From contig NZ_WMEA01000001.1 of the NCBI RefSeq assembly GCF_021735925.1, forward strand, positions 1,057,001-1,121,000: a stretch of DNA of 64,000 nucleotides, read 5' to 3'. Source of the DNA: Loktanella sp. M215 (GTDB lineage Bacteria; Pseudomonadota; Alphaproteobacteria; Rhodobacterales; Rhodobacteraceae). Positions 16,018-27,022 of this stretch are shown here, in pieces. The notes under the pieces were generated by a model. That model was not told where the DNA came from. It worked only from the letters and a program-made list of their open reading frames with translations, and did not search any database. Within the stretch, counting starts at the first letter, position 1. Each line of letters begins with the position of its first letter. The position numbers and the translations under genes are program-made.

Positions 16018-16997
16018 AGCCCTTTGACTACATCCGCGCCGAAGATACTGGTCACGCCACCAGCGCTGCCGCGCAGGGCGCCACGATCATTGCCGGCGGC
16101 ACCAACCTGCTGGACCTGATGAAGCTGGAAGTCATGCAGCCGGACGCGCTGATCGACATCAATCGTCTTGAGCTGAAGGAAATCTCCGAAGTCGACGGCG
16201 GTCTGCGGATCGGCGCCCTCGTGACGAATTCCGATCTTGCTGCGGATATGCGGGTGCGTGAAAGCTACCCGATGCTCAGTCAGGCCCTGTTGGCGGGCGC
16301 CTCTGGCCAGTTGCGCAACAAGGCGACGACCGGCGGCAATCTGCTGCAACGCACGCGGTGCTATTACTTCTATGACACGGCGATGCCCTGCAACAAGCGC
16401 GAGCCCGGCACCGGTTGCCAAGCGATGGAGGGTGCGACGCGCCTGCACGCCATACTTGGCGGCAGTGATCAATGCATCGCGACCCACCCCAGCGACATGG
16501 CCGTCGCCATGCGCGCCTTGGACGCCGTGGTCGAGATCGAGGCGGGGACCGGAGAGACGCGCCAAGTGCCATTGTCCGCATTCTACCTTTTGCCGGGCGA
16601 CACCCCGCATATCGAGAACGTGCTGCACAAGGACGATCTGATCACCGCCGTCATATTGCCAGCCGCCCCCAAGGGCCAGCAGACCTATCGCAAGGTGCGT
16701 GACCGTGCGTCCTATGCCTTTGCCATGGTGTCAGTCGCGGCGCGGGTCGAGATGGACGGCGACACCGTCAAGGACGCGTCGCTTGCGTTCGGCGGGATCG
16801 CTCCGCAGCCGTGGCGGGATGCGGACGCAGAGGCCGCGCTGATCGGTCAGCCGGCCACGATGGATACCTTCAACGCGGTTGCCGATATCCTGCTGAAGAA
16901 TGCCGACCCGAAGAAGGACAATGCCTTCAAGGTGCCGCTGGCGCGGCGCACCCTGATTGCGACACTCAAGGAACTTTGCGGAAAGGACGTCGCATGA
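16014..16997 (+). CDS. Aldehyde dehydrogenase FAD subunit with extra 4Fe-4S motif (PaoB-like)
   Basis: 327-residue FAD-binding subunit of a three-subunit molybdenum hydroxylase. FAD pyrophosphate-binding segments read [13 protein letters not shown] and [15 protein letters not shown]. The Cys-rich insert ([18 protein letters not shown]) matches the extra [4Fe-4S] site known in E. coli PaoB and rare in other members. Start set at the ATG overlapping the 2Fe-2S gene stop. ATGA overlap with the large subunit. Confidence 0.92.
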   Translation: MKPFDYIRAEDTGHATSAAAQGATIIAGGTNLLDLMKLEVMQPDALIDINRLELKEISEVDGGLRIGALVTNSDLAADMRVRESYPMLSQALLAGASGQLRNKATTGGNLLQRTRCYYFYDTAMPCNKREPGTGCQAMEGATRLHAILGGSDQCIATHPSDMAVAMRALDAVVEIEAGTGETRQVPLSAFYLLPGDTPHIENVLHKDDLITAVILPAAPKGQQTYRKVRDRASYAFAMVSVAARVEMDGDTVKDASLAFGGIAPQPWRDADAEAALIGQPATMDTFNAVADILLKNADPKKDNAFKVPLARRTLIATLKELCGKDVA

Positions 16998-19189
16998 ACG
17001 CCCACCTGAAAATGGACAAGCCGGACCATCGCAACCGGCTGGACGACATGGCGCAGGGCCTGTTGCACACCGGCATGGACCGTCCCGAGGGGCCGTTGAA
17101 GGTCACCGGCACGGCGACCTACGCCCACGAGGATCATCAGGCCGGCATGCTGCACGGTGTGTTGGTCCGTGCCACGATCGCACGCGGTACGCTGGACAGC
17201 GTCGATGCGGCCACGGTCGAAAAGATGCCGGGCGTGCGCAAGGTGATGTATGGCGACAAGTTCCTGCGTAATCCGGCGCAGGGCACGGCGAACGAGGCCC
17301 CGGTTCAGGGCAGCAAGGAAATTTACTACATCGGCCAGCCGGTTGCCCTGGTCGTGGCCGACACGTTCGAACAGGCGCGCCACGGCGCCCAGTCGCTGGA
17401 CCTGAAGATGACGGGCAAGACGGCTGTGACCGATCCTGACGCGGAGGGTGCCTCTGTCGAGACACCCAAAGGCAAGCAGTCCAGCATGGGCGATCTTGAT
17501 GCCGCAATGAAGGACGCGGCGTTCACGGTCGAGGAAACCTACACGACGCCCGGCCACACCTCGGCCCCGATGGAGCCGCATACGGCGATTGCGTGGTGGG
17601 AAGACGACAAGCTGATGCTGCGCGCGACGTCGCAGATGCTGAAGTACAACGTAAATGAAATCGGGGATTCCGTCGGCATCGCGCCAGAAGCGGTGCATCT
17701 GATGGCGCCCTACGTCGGCGGCGGCTTCGGGTCCAAGCTGGGCATCTCTCCCGATGCGGTCGCGGCCGCGCTGGCGTCGCGCGAACTGGGTGTGCCGGTG
17801 TCTGTCGCGATGTCGCGCCAACAGGTCATGGAATCGACCATGCGTCGGTCCGAAACCGTCCAGCACTTTCGTCTGGCCGCTGACAAGGACGGCAAGTTGA
17901 CCGGCATCGGCCATCGCGCGCGTGTGTCGCAACTGCCTGACGAAAGCTTTGCCGAGCCGGTCACGCAGGCGACCCCGTTCCTTTACCGTGGTGAGAACCG
18001 CGAGATCGGGATGGAGATCGTCCGCGTCAATTCCACCTGCGCCGGATCCGTCCGCGCACCGGGCGAGGCGGTGGGCATCACGGCGCTTGAAATCGCGATG
18101 GACGAACTGGCCGTGAAGGCGGGTATCGACCCCGTTGAATTGCGCAAGCTGAACATTCCCGACAAGGATCCCAGCGACGGGCGCGATTTTTCGACCCACA
18201 TGCTGGCAGAGGCGCTGGATGACGGGGCTGCGACCTATGGCTGGGCCGATCGCAAGACCGGTCAGACGGACGGCGACTGGATGATCGGCCATGGCATGTC
18301 GTCCGCCGTGCGGGTCAACATGATCGGCGAAAGCCATGCGCGCGTGACGCTGAACCCCGATGGCACCGTCCTGATCGAAACCGACATGACCGATATCGGC
18401 ACCGGGACCTATGCGATCTTGACCCAGATCGCCGGCGAAATGCTGGGTGTTCCGCAGGACCGGATCGAGACGCGTCTGGGCGACAGCAACCTGCCGAAAT
18501 CCGCTGGGTCCGGCGGGTCATGGGGGGCATCTTCGGCCGGGTCGTCGGTGTTCCTCGCCTGCGAGAAGCTGCGCCAGGAAATCGCCAAGAAGCTCGGCTG
18601 TGACGAAGGCGACCTGACGCTGAAGGATGGTGTGGCAACGGCTGCGAACACGCAGACTCCGCTGACCGACCTGATCGGCGACAGCCCGATGGAATCGACC
18701 GGTGTCATCGAGGCTGGCAAGACGATGAAGGACGTCCGGCAGGCGACCTTCGGTGCGTTCTTCTGCGAGGTCGGCGTGAACCGGGTGACCGGGGAAACGC
18801 GGATTCGCCGGATGCACGGCAGCTTTGCCGCCGGGCGTATCCTGAACGCCAAAACCGCGCGGTCGCAGTGCCTTGGCGGCATGACCTTCGGAATTGGCAT
18901 GGCTCTGACGGAAGAGCTTATTCACGATGCCCGCGACGGTCACATCGTCAACCGCGATCTGGGCGAATACCACATCCCGGTCAATGCCGACGTACCGCAG
19001 CTGACCGTGACCTTTCTGGAAGAGCGTGACCCCTATGCCAACCCCATGCAGGCAAAGGGTATCGGAGAGTTGGGCATCTGCGGCGCCGCAGCCTGCATCC
19101 TGAACGCCATCCATGATGCGACCGGTGTGCGGGTGCGTGATCTGCCGGCCACGATGGACAAGATCCTGCCTGGCCTGCCCGACCTGTGA
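16994..19189 (+). CDS. Aldehyde oxidoreductase molybdenum-binding subunit (PaoC-like)
   Basis: 731-residue catalytic subunit of the xanthine oxidase family; PaoC is of nearly the same length. Visible landmarks are the N-terminal domain ([18 protein letters not shown]), the cofactor loop [13 protein letters not shown], and the C-terminal [18 protein letters not shown], whose Glu is the catalytic base position. By family it oxidises aldehydes to acids, probably aromatic ones, but the substrate is not fixed by the sequence. No XdhC/PaoD-type insertase is encoded next to it in this window, so maturation would need a factor encoded elsewhere. Confidence 0.93.
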   Translation: MNAHLKMDKPDHRNRLDDMAQGLLHTGMDRPEGPLKVTGTATYAHEDHQAGMLHGVLVRATIARGTLDSVDAATVEKMPGVRKVMYGDKFLRNPAQGTANEAPVQGSKEIYYIGQPVALVVADTFEQARHGAQSLDLKMTGKTAVTDPDAEGASVETPKGKQSSMGDLDAAMKDAAFTVEETYTTPGHTSAPMEPHTAIAWWEDDKLMLRATSQMLKYNVNEIGDSVGIAPEAVHLMAPYVGGGFGSKLGISPDAVAAALASRELGVPVSVAMSRQQVMESTMRRSETVQHFRLAADKDGKLTGIGHRARVSQLPDESFAEPVTQATPFLYRGENREIGMEIVRVNSTCAGSVRAPGEAVGITALEIAMDELAVKAGIDPVELRKLNIPDKDPSDGRDFSTHMLAEALDDGAATYGWADRKTGQTDGDWMIGHGMSSAVRVNMIGESHARVTLNPDGTVLIETDMTDIGTGTYAILTQIAGEMLGVPQDRIETRLGDSNLPKSAGSGGSWGASSAGSSVFLACEKLRQEIAKKLGCDEGDLTLKDGVATAANTQTPLTDLIGDSPMESTGVIEAGKTMKDVRQATFGAFFCEVGVNRVTGETRIRRMHGSFAAGRILNAKTARSQCLGGMTFGIGMALTEELIHDARDGHIVNRDLGEYHIPVNADVPQLTVTFLEERDPYANPMQAKGIGELGICGAAACILNAIHDATGVRVRDLPATMDKILPGLPDL

Positions 19190-19195
19190 TGAAAA

Positions 19196-19223
19196 CGCGC
19201 CGCCTGCGTTAGCGGGCGGCGCG
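19196..19223 (+). terminator. Stem-loop terminator after the aldehyde oxidoreductase operon
   Basis: A 12-bp GC-rich stem with a GTTA loop lies 6 bases after the stop codon, followed by ATATCTT. The T-run is weak. Confidence 0.7.
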
Positions 19224-19335
19224 ATATCTTGGCGTCGTGTGCCGTACGTCGGACAAGAACGGCCGGCCGCGACGATGTGATATCGCATACCCACCGGCCT
19301 TGGCGTATGTTGCGGCAACTTCTCCGTTTACATGG

Positions 19336-19995
19336 ATGACACAGATGCTTCGCCTGCCGCTGATTGCTGCCCTCGCCACCCTGCTTGCCGGTCCCGCGCT
19401 CGCGGCCCAGCAGAACTTTGCCATGATGCTGGGCAATCGCCAGTTGGGCACCCTCGCGTTCGACGGCAGCGGCAAGGACGTTCACCTGTTGTCGCGCCTC
19501 GACAACACGCCCCTCGGCGTGGCCGATGGCACGTTCGAGGCCGTGACTCGCGCCAAGGGCGACACGATCGAATATCTGGGCGTCAACCGTGGCAGCAAGA
19601 CCCGCGACATCGCCGTGACCCGTGAGGGCACTCAGGTCACCGCCGTGACCGTGACGCCGGCGGATGAAATGACGGTCCTGTCGGACATCTCGAAGGTGCC
19701 GGCCGGGACGTTGACCACGGCAGAGGCTTTCGGTGTCTTGGCCAACGGCAAGACCTGCCCCAACCCCCTGACGATGTACGATGGGCGCCGCGTCGTGCAG
19801 ATGGCAACGACCGCCATGGACACGACCGGAGAGACGGTGACCTGCGACATGTCCTACCGCGTCATCGCGGGCAAAGGCCATTTGTCGCCGTTCAACTTCA
19901 AATCGCTGTCCATGACGGCGATCTATCAGGCGGGTGCCTTGGCGCAGATCACGGTCAGCGCCGGGGGGTTCAATCTGAACCTTGTCCGCCGGTAA
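19336..19995 (+). CDS. Secreted protein of unknown function (possibly DUF6134-like)
   Basis: 219 residues. The N-terminus is a Sec signal peptide (LRLPLIAALATLLAGPALAA, cut after AxA near residue 24). The mature part looks beta-rich with a YDGRRVVQM segment; this and the overall layout recall DUF6134 or DUF3108-type periplasmic proteins, but I cannot confirm it. ATG at 19336 or 19345 are both possible starts. It stands alone, after a terminator and before a convergent gene. Confidence 0.72.
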   Translation: MTQMLRLPLIAALATLLAGPALAAQQNFAMMLGNRQLGTLAFDGSGKDVHLLSRLDNTPLGVADGTFEAVTRAKGDTIEYLGVNRGSKTRDIAVTREGTQVTAVTVTPADEMTVLSDISKVPAGTLTTAEAFGVLANGKTCPNPLTMYDGRRVVQMATTAMDTTGETVTCDMSYRVIAGKGHLSPFNFKSLSMTAIYQAGALAQITVSAGGFNLNLVRR

Positions 19996-20003
19996 GGCGC
20001 GGA

Positions 20004-20450
20004 TTACAGGCTGCGCCCGTCCAGATCCTCGACCAGTTCGAAGAATTCGAAGACCAGCGGCATGTCGTCGGACCAGCCGCCGTTGCGCTTGAAATAGGCC
20101 TCCTTCGAGGTCAGCCAGCCTTGCAGCGTATAGGTGCTGCTTTCGGCCTCGGCCATGGCCTCGGTCACGTCGCAGAATTTGACGTGTTCGACGCGGGTCG
20201 TGCGGACCACAAGAGCGGGCGACCCACCCCAATTCGCCGCGATATCGCAGCGACCCACGACGGGCATGGCGTCTGGGTCGTCCTTTATGTCGCGGTAGGG
20301 CGCACAATTCGCCGATTTCAGACCTTTGCGGACCAGTTCGATCTGCGCCTGACACTCGGCCTTGGTGTTGCCGAATTTGAACGTCCCGGCCCCGGGGTAG
20401 AGGTCGTTCAGGTCCACGATGGCGTCGTAGTCGTCGTCTTTGGCTGTCAT
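20004..20450 (-). CDS. ASCH-domain protein
   Basis: 148 residues. The segments TFKFGNTKAECQ, RCDIAANWGGSPALVVRTTR, VKFCDVTEAMAEAES and DMPLVFEFFELVEDL follow the ASCH fold. Members bind RNA or act as small nucleases/amidohydrolases, so a role in RNA metabolism is likely but unspecified. The ATG at 20450 overlaps the stop of the upstream AT-rich gene (ATGA). The base composition of this gene is normal for the genome, unlike its partner. Confidence 0.72.
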   Translation of the reverse strand: MTAKDDDYDAIVDLNDLYPGAGTFKFGNTKAECQAQIELVRKGLKSANCAPYRDIKDDPDAMPVVGRCDIAANWGGSPALVVRTTRVEHVKFCDVTEAMAEAESSTYTLQGWLTSKEAYFKRNGGWSDDMPLVFEFFELVEDLDGRSL

Positions 20451-20905
20451 TTCTTGGGTTCCGACGCTAAAACTTCTTTTGGAATCTCGATTCTTGATTT
20501 CCCATTGTAACCGAAGGCTGACCAAGCAAGGCAGTCTCTTCTCATCTCCAAGATTAAATCTGTATGAGCTTGTGACACTCTTTTGTATTCTGGATGCAAT
20601 ACAGCGGAATCAGGTCCTAGCTTTCGATCAACATCCTCGTAGATATTCAGATAAATTGCTGTGGCTTGTGCGACTTTCGGTGCAGCAAAAAGCAGAAATG
20701 CGCCGTGGACAGACGACATCTTTTCACGGCGCTCAATCGCCTGATCATCAGAATCAATTAAATACACCTCGATTGGCTTAGGGTAATTGTTTAGTAGGGC
20801 TTCGTATGTCCTACGTTTCTCAGCGAGAATAATTTCTGACTGATTGAAAACCCTGCCAAATATAAATCCAATAATTGTTAGTACTAAGCCTCCAAACCAA
20901 ATCAC
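20447..20905 (-). CDS. AT-rich membrane-anchored protein of unknown function
   Basis: 152 residues. One N-terminal membrane helix ([15 protein letters not shown]) is followed by a soluble, mostly helical domain of about 125 residues ([20 protein letters not shown]). No family was recognised. It starts with GTG overlapping the pheS stop (GTGA), and its own stop overlaps the ASCH gene start. The DNA is visibly AT-rich with rare-type codons compared with every neighbour, which indicates recent acquisition. Confidence 0.75.
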   Translation of the reverse strand: MIWFGGLVLTIIGFIFGRVFNQSEIILAEKRRTYEALLNNYPKPIEVYLIDSDDQAIERREKMSSVHGAFLLFAAPKVAQATAIYLNIYEDVDRKLGPDSAVLHPEYKRVSQAHTDLILEMRRDCLAWSAFGYNGKSRIEIPKEVLASEPKK

Positions 20906-21975
20906 CTGCTCAACCCACCCCGCAACGTTGGCACATCCAGCGCACGAAAGCCGTAATGCCGCAGCCAGCGTAGGTCGCTATCGAAGAAGGCGCGCAGGTC
21001 GGGGATGCCGTATTTCAGCATCGCGATGCGGTCGATGCCCATGCCGAAGGCGAAGCCTTGCCACTCGGTCGGATCGACCTTCGCGGCTTGCAAAACCTTG
21101 GGATGCACCATGCCGCTGCCCAGAATCTCCAACCAGTCGTCACCTTCGCCGACCTTCAACGTGCCGCCTTCCCATGAACAGCGGATATCCACCTCTGCCG
21201 AAGGTTCGGTGAAGGGGAAGTGTGACGCACGGAACCGGATGTCGACGTTATCGACTTCGAAATAGCTTTTGACGAACTCCTCCAGCACCCACTTCAGGTT
21301 CGCCATGCTGATGTTTTTGTCGATCGCCAGACCCTCGATCTGGTGGAACATCGGCGTATGGGTCTGGTCGTAGTCGGCGCGGTAGACACGGCCGGGGCAG
21401 ATGATGCGGATCGGCGCGCCGGACGCTTCCATGCTGCGGATCTGCACGGGGGACGTGTGTGTGCGCAATACGGCGGGGGGGCGGTCATCGCCTGCCGCCC
21501 GCTTCATATAGAAGGTGTCCATCTCGGCCCGGGCCGGGTGGTGGCCGGGGATGTTCAGCGCGTCAAAGTTGTACCAGTCGCTTTCCACCTGCGGCCCTTC
21601 GGCCACGGCAAAGCCCATGTCGGCAAAGATCGCGGTGACCTCCTCTGTGACCTGGCTGATCGGATGGATCGTGCCCGCCGGGCGGCCGCGTGCGGGCAGC
21701 GTGACGTCCAGCCATTCGTCGCGCAGGCGCGCGTCCAGTGCGGCATCGCCAAGGGCGGTCTTCTTGGCGACAAGGGCCGAGTTGATCTCGTCCTTCAAGG
21801 CATTGAGTGCGGGGCCGGCCGTCTGCCGTTCCTCGGGCGTCATCTTGCCCAACTCGCGCATCTGAAGGGAAATCTCGCCCTTCTTGCCGAGGGCCTGCAC
21901 GCGTAGATCCTCGATCGCGGCCTCGTCAGAGGCGCCCGCGATCAGGCCCAGGTATTTCTGCTTGAGATCATCCAT
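20902..21975 (-). CDS. pheS: Phenylalanine-tRNA ligase alpha subunit
   Basis: 357-residue catalytic subunit of the alpha2-beta2 enzyme that charges tRNA-Phe. The N-terminal coiled-coil ([14 protein letters not shown] onwards) is followed by class II motifs: motif 2 around [19 protein letters not shown] and motif 3 in [22 protein letters not shown] at 21975 chosen by the family N-terminus. Normally pheT follows; here the gene after pheS is the AT-rich membrane protein, so pheT must lie elsewhere. Confidence 0.96.
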   Translation of the reverse strand: MDDLKQKYLGLIAGASDEAAIEDLRVQALGKKGEISLQMRELGKMTPEERQTAGPALNALKDEINSALVAKKTALGDAALDARLRDEWLDVTLPARGRPAGTIHPISQVTEEVTAIFADMGFAVAEGPQVESDWYNFDALNIPGHHPARAEMDTFYMKRAAGDDRPPAVLRTHTSPVQIRSMEASGAPIRIICPGRVYRADYDQTHTPMFHQIEGLAIDKNISMANLKWVLEEFVKSYFEVDNVDIRFRASHFPFTEPSAEVDIRCSWEGGTLKVGEGDDWLEILGSGMVHPKVLQAAKVDPTEWQGFAFGMGIDRIAMLKYGIPDLRAFFDSDLRWLRHYGFRALDVPTLRGGLSR

Positions 21976-22058
21976 CGCACCGCTCCGCGCCCGCGTCAAA
22001 AGTTGTCTGGTGAATAGGCGTTCCACCCCTGCGCCGCAAGGGCGGGGCACTGAAACGA

Positions 22059-22086
22059 CAAAGGCCGCCCCGAAGGACGGCCTTTG
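22059..22086 (-). terminator. Stem-loop terminator/attenuator between rplT and pheS
   Basis: A 12-bp stem (CAAAGGCCGTCC with its complement) is closed by a TTCG tetraloop on the minus strand, 20 bases after rplT. The following TCGTTTC gives only a short U-run. It could end the ribosomal transcript or act as an attenuator for pheS. Confidence 0.75.
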
Positions 22087-22105
22087 CAAAAGTCTTCGGG
22101 TCCGA

Positions 22106-22468
22106 TCAGGCGGCCAGGGCGTCCTTGGCCTTGTTCACGATCGCCGCAAAAGCGTCGGGTTCGTGCACGGCCAGATCGGCCAGAACCTTGCGGTCCACTT
22201 CGATGCCGGCCAGCGACAGGCCGTTGATGAAGCGGGAATAGGTCATCGCCTCGTCCACGGAACGCACACCGGCGTTGATCCGCTGGATCCACAGGCTGCG
22301 GAAGTTCCGCTTGCGGACGTGCCGGTCGCGGGTTGCATACTGGTTTGCCTTGTCGACGGCCTGCTTGGCGACCTTGAAGGTCTTGGAGCGACGGTCGAAA
22401 TAACCCTTGGCAGCGTCGAGAACTTTCTTGTGCCGACGGTGCGTGACGGTTCCACCTTTAACGCGCAT
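22106..22468 (-). CDS. rplT: 50S ribosomal protein L20
   Basis: 120 residues, usual length. Basic N-terminus ([19 protein letters not shown]) and the conserved [16 protein letters not shown] are diagnostic. L20 binds 23S rRNA early in assembly and, in other bacteria, represses its own operon. It lies 12 bp after rpmI; infC, the common first gene, is not here. Confidence 0.98.
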   Translation of the reverse strand: MRVKGGTVTHRRHKKVLDAAKGYFDRRSKTFKVAKQAVDKANQYATRDRHVRKRNFRSLWIQRINAGVRSVDEAMTYSRFINGLSLAGIEVDRKVLADLAVHEPDAFAAIVNKAKDALAA

Positions 22469-22480
22469 ATCAAATTCTCC

Positions 22481-22681
22481 TTATCGTGCGTAGGGCATCA
22501 TGCTCTTGATGATCTTCGCATCAGGAGCTGACAAAAGGGTCGTGCCGCGTGCGTCACGAATGAATTTGGTAGTGCGCTTGATCATGCCGTGGCGCTTGCC
22601 GGCCTGACCTGCCTTGACCTTGCCACTGGCTGTCATGCTGAACCGCTTTTTGCAGCTCGATTTCGTCTTCATCTTCGGCAT
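22481..22681 (-). CDS. rpmI: 50S ribosomal protein L35
   Basis: 66 residues, usual length. [14 protein letters not shown] and [10 protein letters not shown] are typical. The ATG at 22681 fits the family start; the frame upstream is not coding. Forms the rpmI-rplT pair. Confidence 0.98.
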   Translation of the reverse strand: MPKMKTKSSCKKRFSMTASGKVKAGQAGKRHGMIKRTTKFIRDARGTTLLSAPDAKIIKSMMPYAR

Positions 22682-22789
22682 TTCCGTCTCCTCTGGGGTA
22701 GCGGTGAACGCACGACTCGGCATGCCATATTGGCCGGACGCGCGGGTTGAGCGGGCCGTATAGACCCCGGTCGCAGGAATGGCAAGCTG

Positions 22790-23014
22790 TCAGCGGGTAA
22801 AGCCGGCGACGACACGCATGAAAACGTCCGGCACAGCGTCAAGGGTGTAGGACATCGGCCGTTCCCGCACCGCGTAGCCGATCATCAGCGCGCCGATCAG
22901 CACGATCAGAGAGGGCGCGCGCGGCGCGCGCCCATCCATGAAGGCGCTCAGGATGGCGGGAATCGCCAGCACACAAATCACGACACCGACGATGAAGATC
23001 AGGTCGGTGTCCAT
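22790..23014 (-). CDS. Small membrane protein of unknown function
   Basis: 74 residues with two hydrophobic helices (LIFIVGVVICVLAIPAIL and SLIVLIGALMIGYAV) separated by a basic loop (DGRAPRAP), and a C-terminal tail. No family with known function was recognised. It lies 33 bp downstream of pyk on the same strand and may be co-transcribed with it. Confidence 0.75.
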   Translation of the reverse strand: MDTDLIFIVGVVICVLAIPAILSAFMDGRAPRAPSLIVLIGALMIGYAVRERPMSYTLDAVPDVFMRVVAGFTR

Positions 23015-23047
23015 GTTTTTACCCTCGTGGCATGCTCTGTCGCAACT

Positions 23048-24493
<1,446 letters not shown>

Positions 24494-24611
24494 CGGAGTT
24501 CTGTCCCTTTTCGCTGCGGAATAGGTGGGTGTTAGCGGTAACGACGCTGTCACGGACCTTATTGCCCAATTCCATTCCTGTCACAACTAGCCTAAATGCC
24601 CAGAAGAAAGA

Positions 24612-25361
24612 ATGACGGGTTCCATGACCGACAATGCCTATGAAATCAGCGGCGCAGACCGCCCCGGCCGGTGGCTGATCACCTGCGATCACGCCACCAA
24701 CATCGTGCCCGACTGGGTCAACGGCGGCGACCTCGGCTTGCCTGCGGCAGAGATGCAGCGCCATATCGCCTATGATATCGGCGCCTTGGGTGTGGCGCAG
24801 GGGCTGGGGGCCGCGTTGGATGCGCCGGTTGCCGCATCGCGGTTTTCGCGCCTCGTGATCGACCCGAACCGCGGCGAACAGGATCCGACCCTTCTGATGA
24901 AGCTTTATGACGGGACGGTCATTCCGGCCAACGCCCGCGCCGATGACGCCGACCTGACTCGCCGTCTGCAACTGCTGCATCGTCCCTATCACCGCGCCAT
25001 CGCCGCGCTGGCGGACCAGCGTGCGGACCCTGTGATCTGCGCCATCCACAGTTTCACCCCGCAACTGAAAGGCCGCCCGCCCCGCCCGTGGGAGATTGGC
25101 ATCCTTTATGCTGCCGACGACAGACTGGCGGGGCCATTCATCGCCGCCTGCCGTGCGCAGGGCTGGACGACGGGCGACAATCAGCCCTACACCGGGCACC
25201 TGCCGGGCGACAGCATCGACCGGCACGCCCTGCAACATGGCCGCCCCAATCTTCTGATCGAGGTGCGCCACGATCTGATCGCAACCCCCGCCGGTCAGGC
25301 CGCGTGGGCCACACGTCTGGCCCCGATCCTGCAACGGGTTCTGGCCGATAGCGGACTTTGA
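24612..25361 (+). CDS. N-formylglutamate amidohydrolase family protein
   Basis: 249 residues of the FGase fold (zinc-dependent hydrolase). Landmarks are LITCDHATNIVPD, DIGALGVAQGL, SRLVIDPNRG, IHSFTPQLKGRPRPWEIG-like (HSFTP) and NLLIEVRHDLI with a Glu/His pair. Classic members release formate and glutamate in histidine breakdown; no other hut gene is near, so this may act on a different N-acyl amino acid. It is divergent from pyk. Confidence 0.88.
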   Translation: MTGSMTDNAYEISGADRPGRWLITCDHATNIVPDWVNGGDLGLPAAEMQRHIAYDIGALGVAQGLGAALDAPVAASRFSRLVIDPNRGEQDPTLLMKLYDGTVIPANARADDADLTRRLQLLHRPYHRAIAALADQRADPVICAIHSFTPQLKGRPPRPWEIGILYAADDRLAGPFIAACRAQGWTTGDNQPYTGHLPGDSIDRHALQHGRPNLLIEVRHDLIATPAGQAAWATRLAPILQRVLADSGL

Positions 25362-25373
25362 AGGAGTATCACG

Positions 25374-25664
25374 ATGGATGACCAAACCCGGATCGAACTT
25401 GAGGCCGCCGCCTTTCGCCGCCTGCAGCAGCACCTGCTGGCCGACCGTCCCGATGTGCAGAACATCGACCTGATGAACATGGCCGGTTTCTGCCGCAACT
25501 GCCTGTCCCGCTGGTATCAAGAGGCCGCAAACGCGCGTGGCATCGAGATGTCGAAGGATGAAGGCCGCGAGGCCTTCTATGGCATGCCCTTTGCCGACTG
25601 GCAGGCGCTGCATCAGACCGAGGCGACGCCCGAGGCCAAGGCCGCCTTCAAGGAAAGTCACTAA
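25374..25664 (+). CDS. DUF1244 family protein
   Basis: 96 residues, matching the small DUF1244 family of alphaproteobacteria and relatives: RLQQHLLADRPDVQNIDLMN, GFCRNCLSRWYQEAA and YGMPFADWQALHQ. Two conserved Cys (FCRNC) suggest metal binding or redox function, but no role is established that I know of. Start with AAGGAG upstream; 12 bp after the amidohydrolase gene, so co-transcribed. Confidence 0.92.
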   Translation: MDDQTRIELEAAAFRRLQQHLLADRPDVQNIDLMNMAGFCRNCLSRWYQEAANARGIEMSKDEGREAFYGMPFADWQALHQTEATPEAKAAFKESH

Positions 25665-25673
25665 CGCGGTGGC

Positions 25674-25700
25674 GCCGGCCCCCCGGTTCGGGGTGCCGGC
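25674..25700. terminator. Bidirectional stem-loop between convergent genes
   Basis: GCCGGC-CCCC paired with GGGG-GCCGGC over a short loop, between the DUF1244 stop (25664) and the preA stop (25707). A likely shared terminator, though the flanking T-runs are short. Confidence 0.7.
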
Positions 25701-25706
25701 GGTCTG

Positions 25707-27011
25707 TCATTCGGCGGCGACGGCACCGGGATTGTTGGGGTGCGTCGTCCAGTTGGCATAGCCGTCCGCGACAACCTTGCCGGTGCGGGGGTCCGTCTGA
25801 CCTGCTGGCACCTGCTCCATCGAAATGCAGTCCGCCACCGGGCAGACATCGACACAAAGGTTGCAGGCCACGCATTCCGCGTCGATCACCGTGAATGTCC
25901 GGTCAGCGGACATGGCAATCGCCTGATGGGACGTATCCTCGCAAGCCGCATAGCAGCGCCCGCAAGAGATGCACTTGTCCTGATCGATCTTGGCCTTGGC
26001 GACGTAGTTCAGGTTCAGATACTGCCAATCCGTCACGTTCGGCACCGCCTTGCCCACGAAGTCGGCGGTCGAGGCGTAACCCTTTTCGTCCATCCACTGG
26101 GACAGGCCCGATTTCATCTCGGCCACGATCTTGAACCCGTAGGTCATCACGGCGGTGCAGACCTGCACGTTGCCACAGCCCAAGGCCATGAACTCTGCCG
26201 CGTCGCGCCATGTCGTGACACCGCCGATGCCCGAAATCGGCATCCCGCGCGTCGCCGGATCGCGGGCGATCTCGGCCACCATGTTCATCGCGATGGGCTT
26301 CACCGCCGGGCCGCAATAGCCGCCGTGCGTGCCCTTGCCGTCGATCATAGGTTCCGGCGACATCGCGTCCAGATTGACGGAGGTGATGGAGTTGATCGTG
26401 TTGATCAGGCTGACCGCATCGGCCCCGCCATTTCGCGCCGCCTGCGCGGGCTTGCGGATGTCGGTGATGTTCGGCGTCAGCTTCACGATGACCGGGCGGT
26501 CATAGTATGTCTTGCACCAGCGCACGACCATTTCGATGTATTCGGGCACCTGTCCCACGGCAGACCCCATGCCGCGCTCGGCCATGCCGTGCGGGCAACC
26601 GAAGTTCAGCTCGATCCCGTCGGCGTTCGTCTCCTGCACACGGGGCAGGATGTCACGCCAAGCCTGCTCCTCGCAGGGCACCATGATCGACGCGATCAGG
26701 GCGCGGTCGGGGTAGTCGGCCTTGACGCGCGCCATCTCCTCCAGGTTCACCTCCAACGGGCGGTCGGTGATCAGTTCGATATTGTTCAGACCCAGCATCC
26801 GCCGGTCAGCGCCGTAGATCGCACCATAGCGCGGGCCGTTGACGTTCACGACGGGCGGCCCTTCGGACCCAAGCGTCTTCCACACCACGCCGCCCCATCC
26901 CGCCTCGAAGGCGCGGCGCACGTTGTATTCCTTGTCCGTTGGCGGGGCAGAGGCGAGCCAGAAGGGATTCGGGCTGCGAATGCCCAGAAAGTCGGTGGTC
27001 AGGTCGGCCAT
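25707..27011 (-). CDS. preA: NAD-dependent dihydropyrimidine dehydrogenase, subunit PreA
   Basis: 434 residues. The N-terminal ~310 residues are an FMN-binding TIM barrel of the dihydroorotate dehydrogenase type (GIRSPNPFWLASAPPTDKEYN, ELNFGCPHGMAERGMGSAVGQ split around Cys). The C-terminus holds two [4Fe-4S] motifs (CISCGRCYAACED and CVACNLCVDVCPVADC). With PreT it reduces uracil and thymine, the first step of reductive pyrimidine breakdown. ATG at 27011 with AAGGA upstream. It lies 11 bp after the DNA glycosylase gene on the same strand. Confidence 0.96.
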   Translation of the reverse strand: MADLTTDFLGIRSPNPFWLASAPPTDKEYNVRRAFEAGWGGVVWKTLGSEGPPVVNVNGPRYGAIYGADRRMLGLNNIELITDRPLEVNLEEMARVKADYPDRALIASIMVPCEEQAWRDILPRVQETNADGIELNFGCPHGMAERGMGSAVGQVPEYIEMVVRWCKTYYDRPVIVKLTPNITDIRKPAQAARNGGADAVSLINTINSITSVNLDAMSPEPMIDGKGTHGGYCGPAVKPIAMNMVAEIARDPATRGMPISGIGGVTTWRDAAEFMALGCGNVQVCTAVMTYGFKIVAEMKSGLSQWMDEKGYASTADFVGKAVPNVTDWQYLNLNYVAKAKIDQDKCISCGRCYAACEDTSHQAIAMSADRTFTVIDAECVACNLCVDVCPVADCISMEQVPAGQTDPRTGKVVADGYANWTTHPNNPGAVAAE

Positions 27012-27022
27012 GGCGTGTCCTT

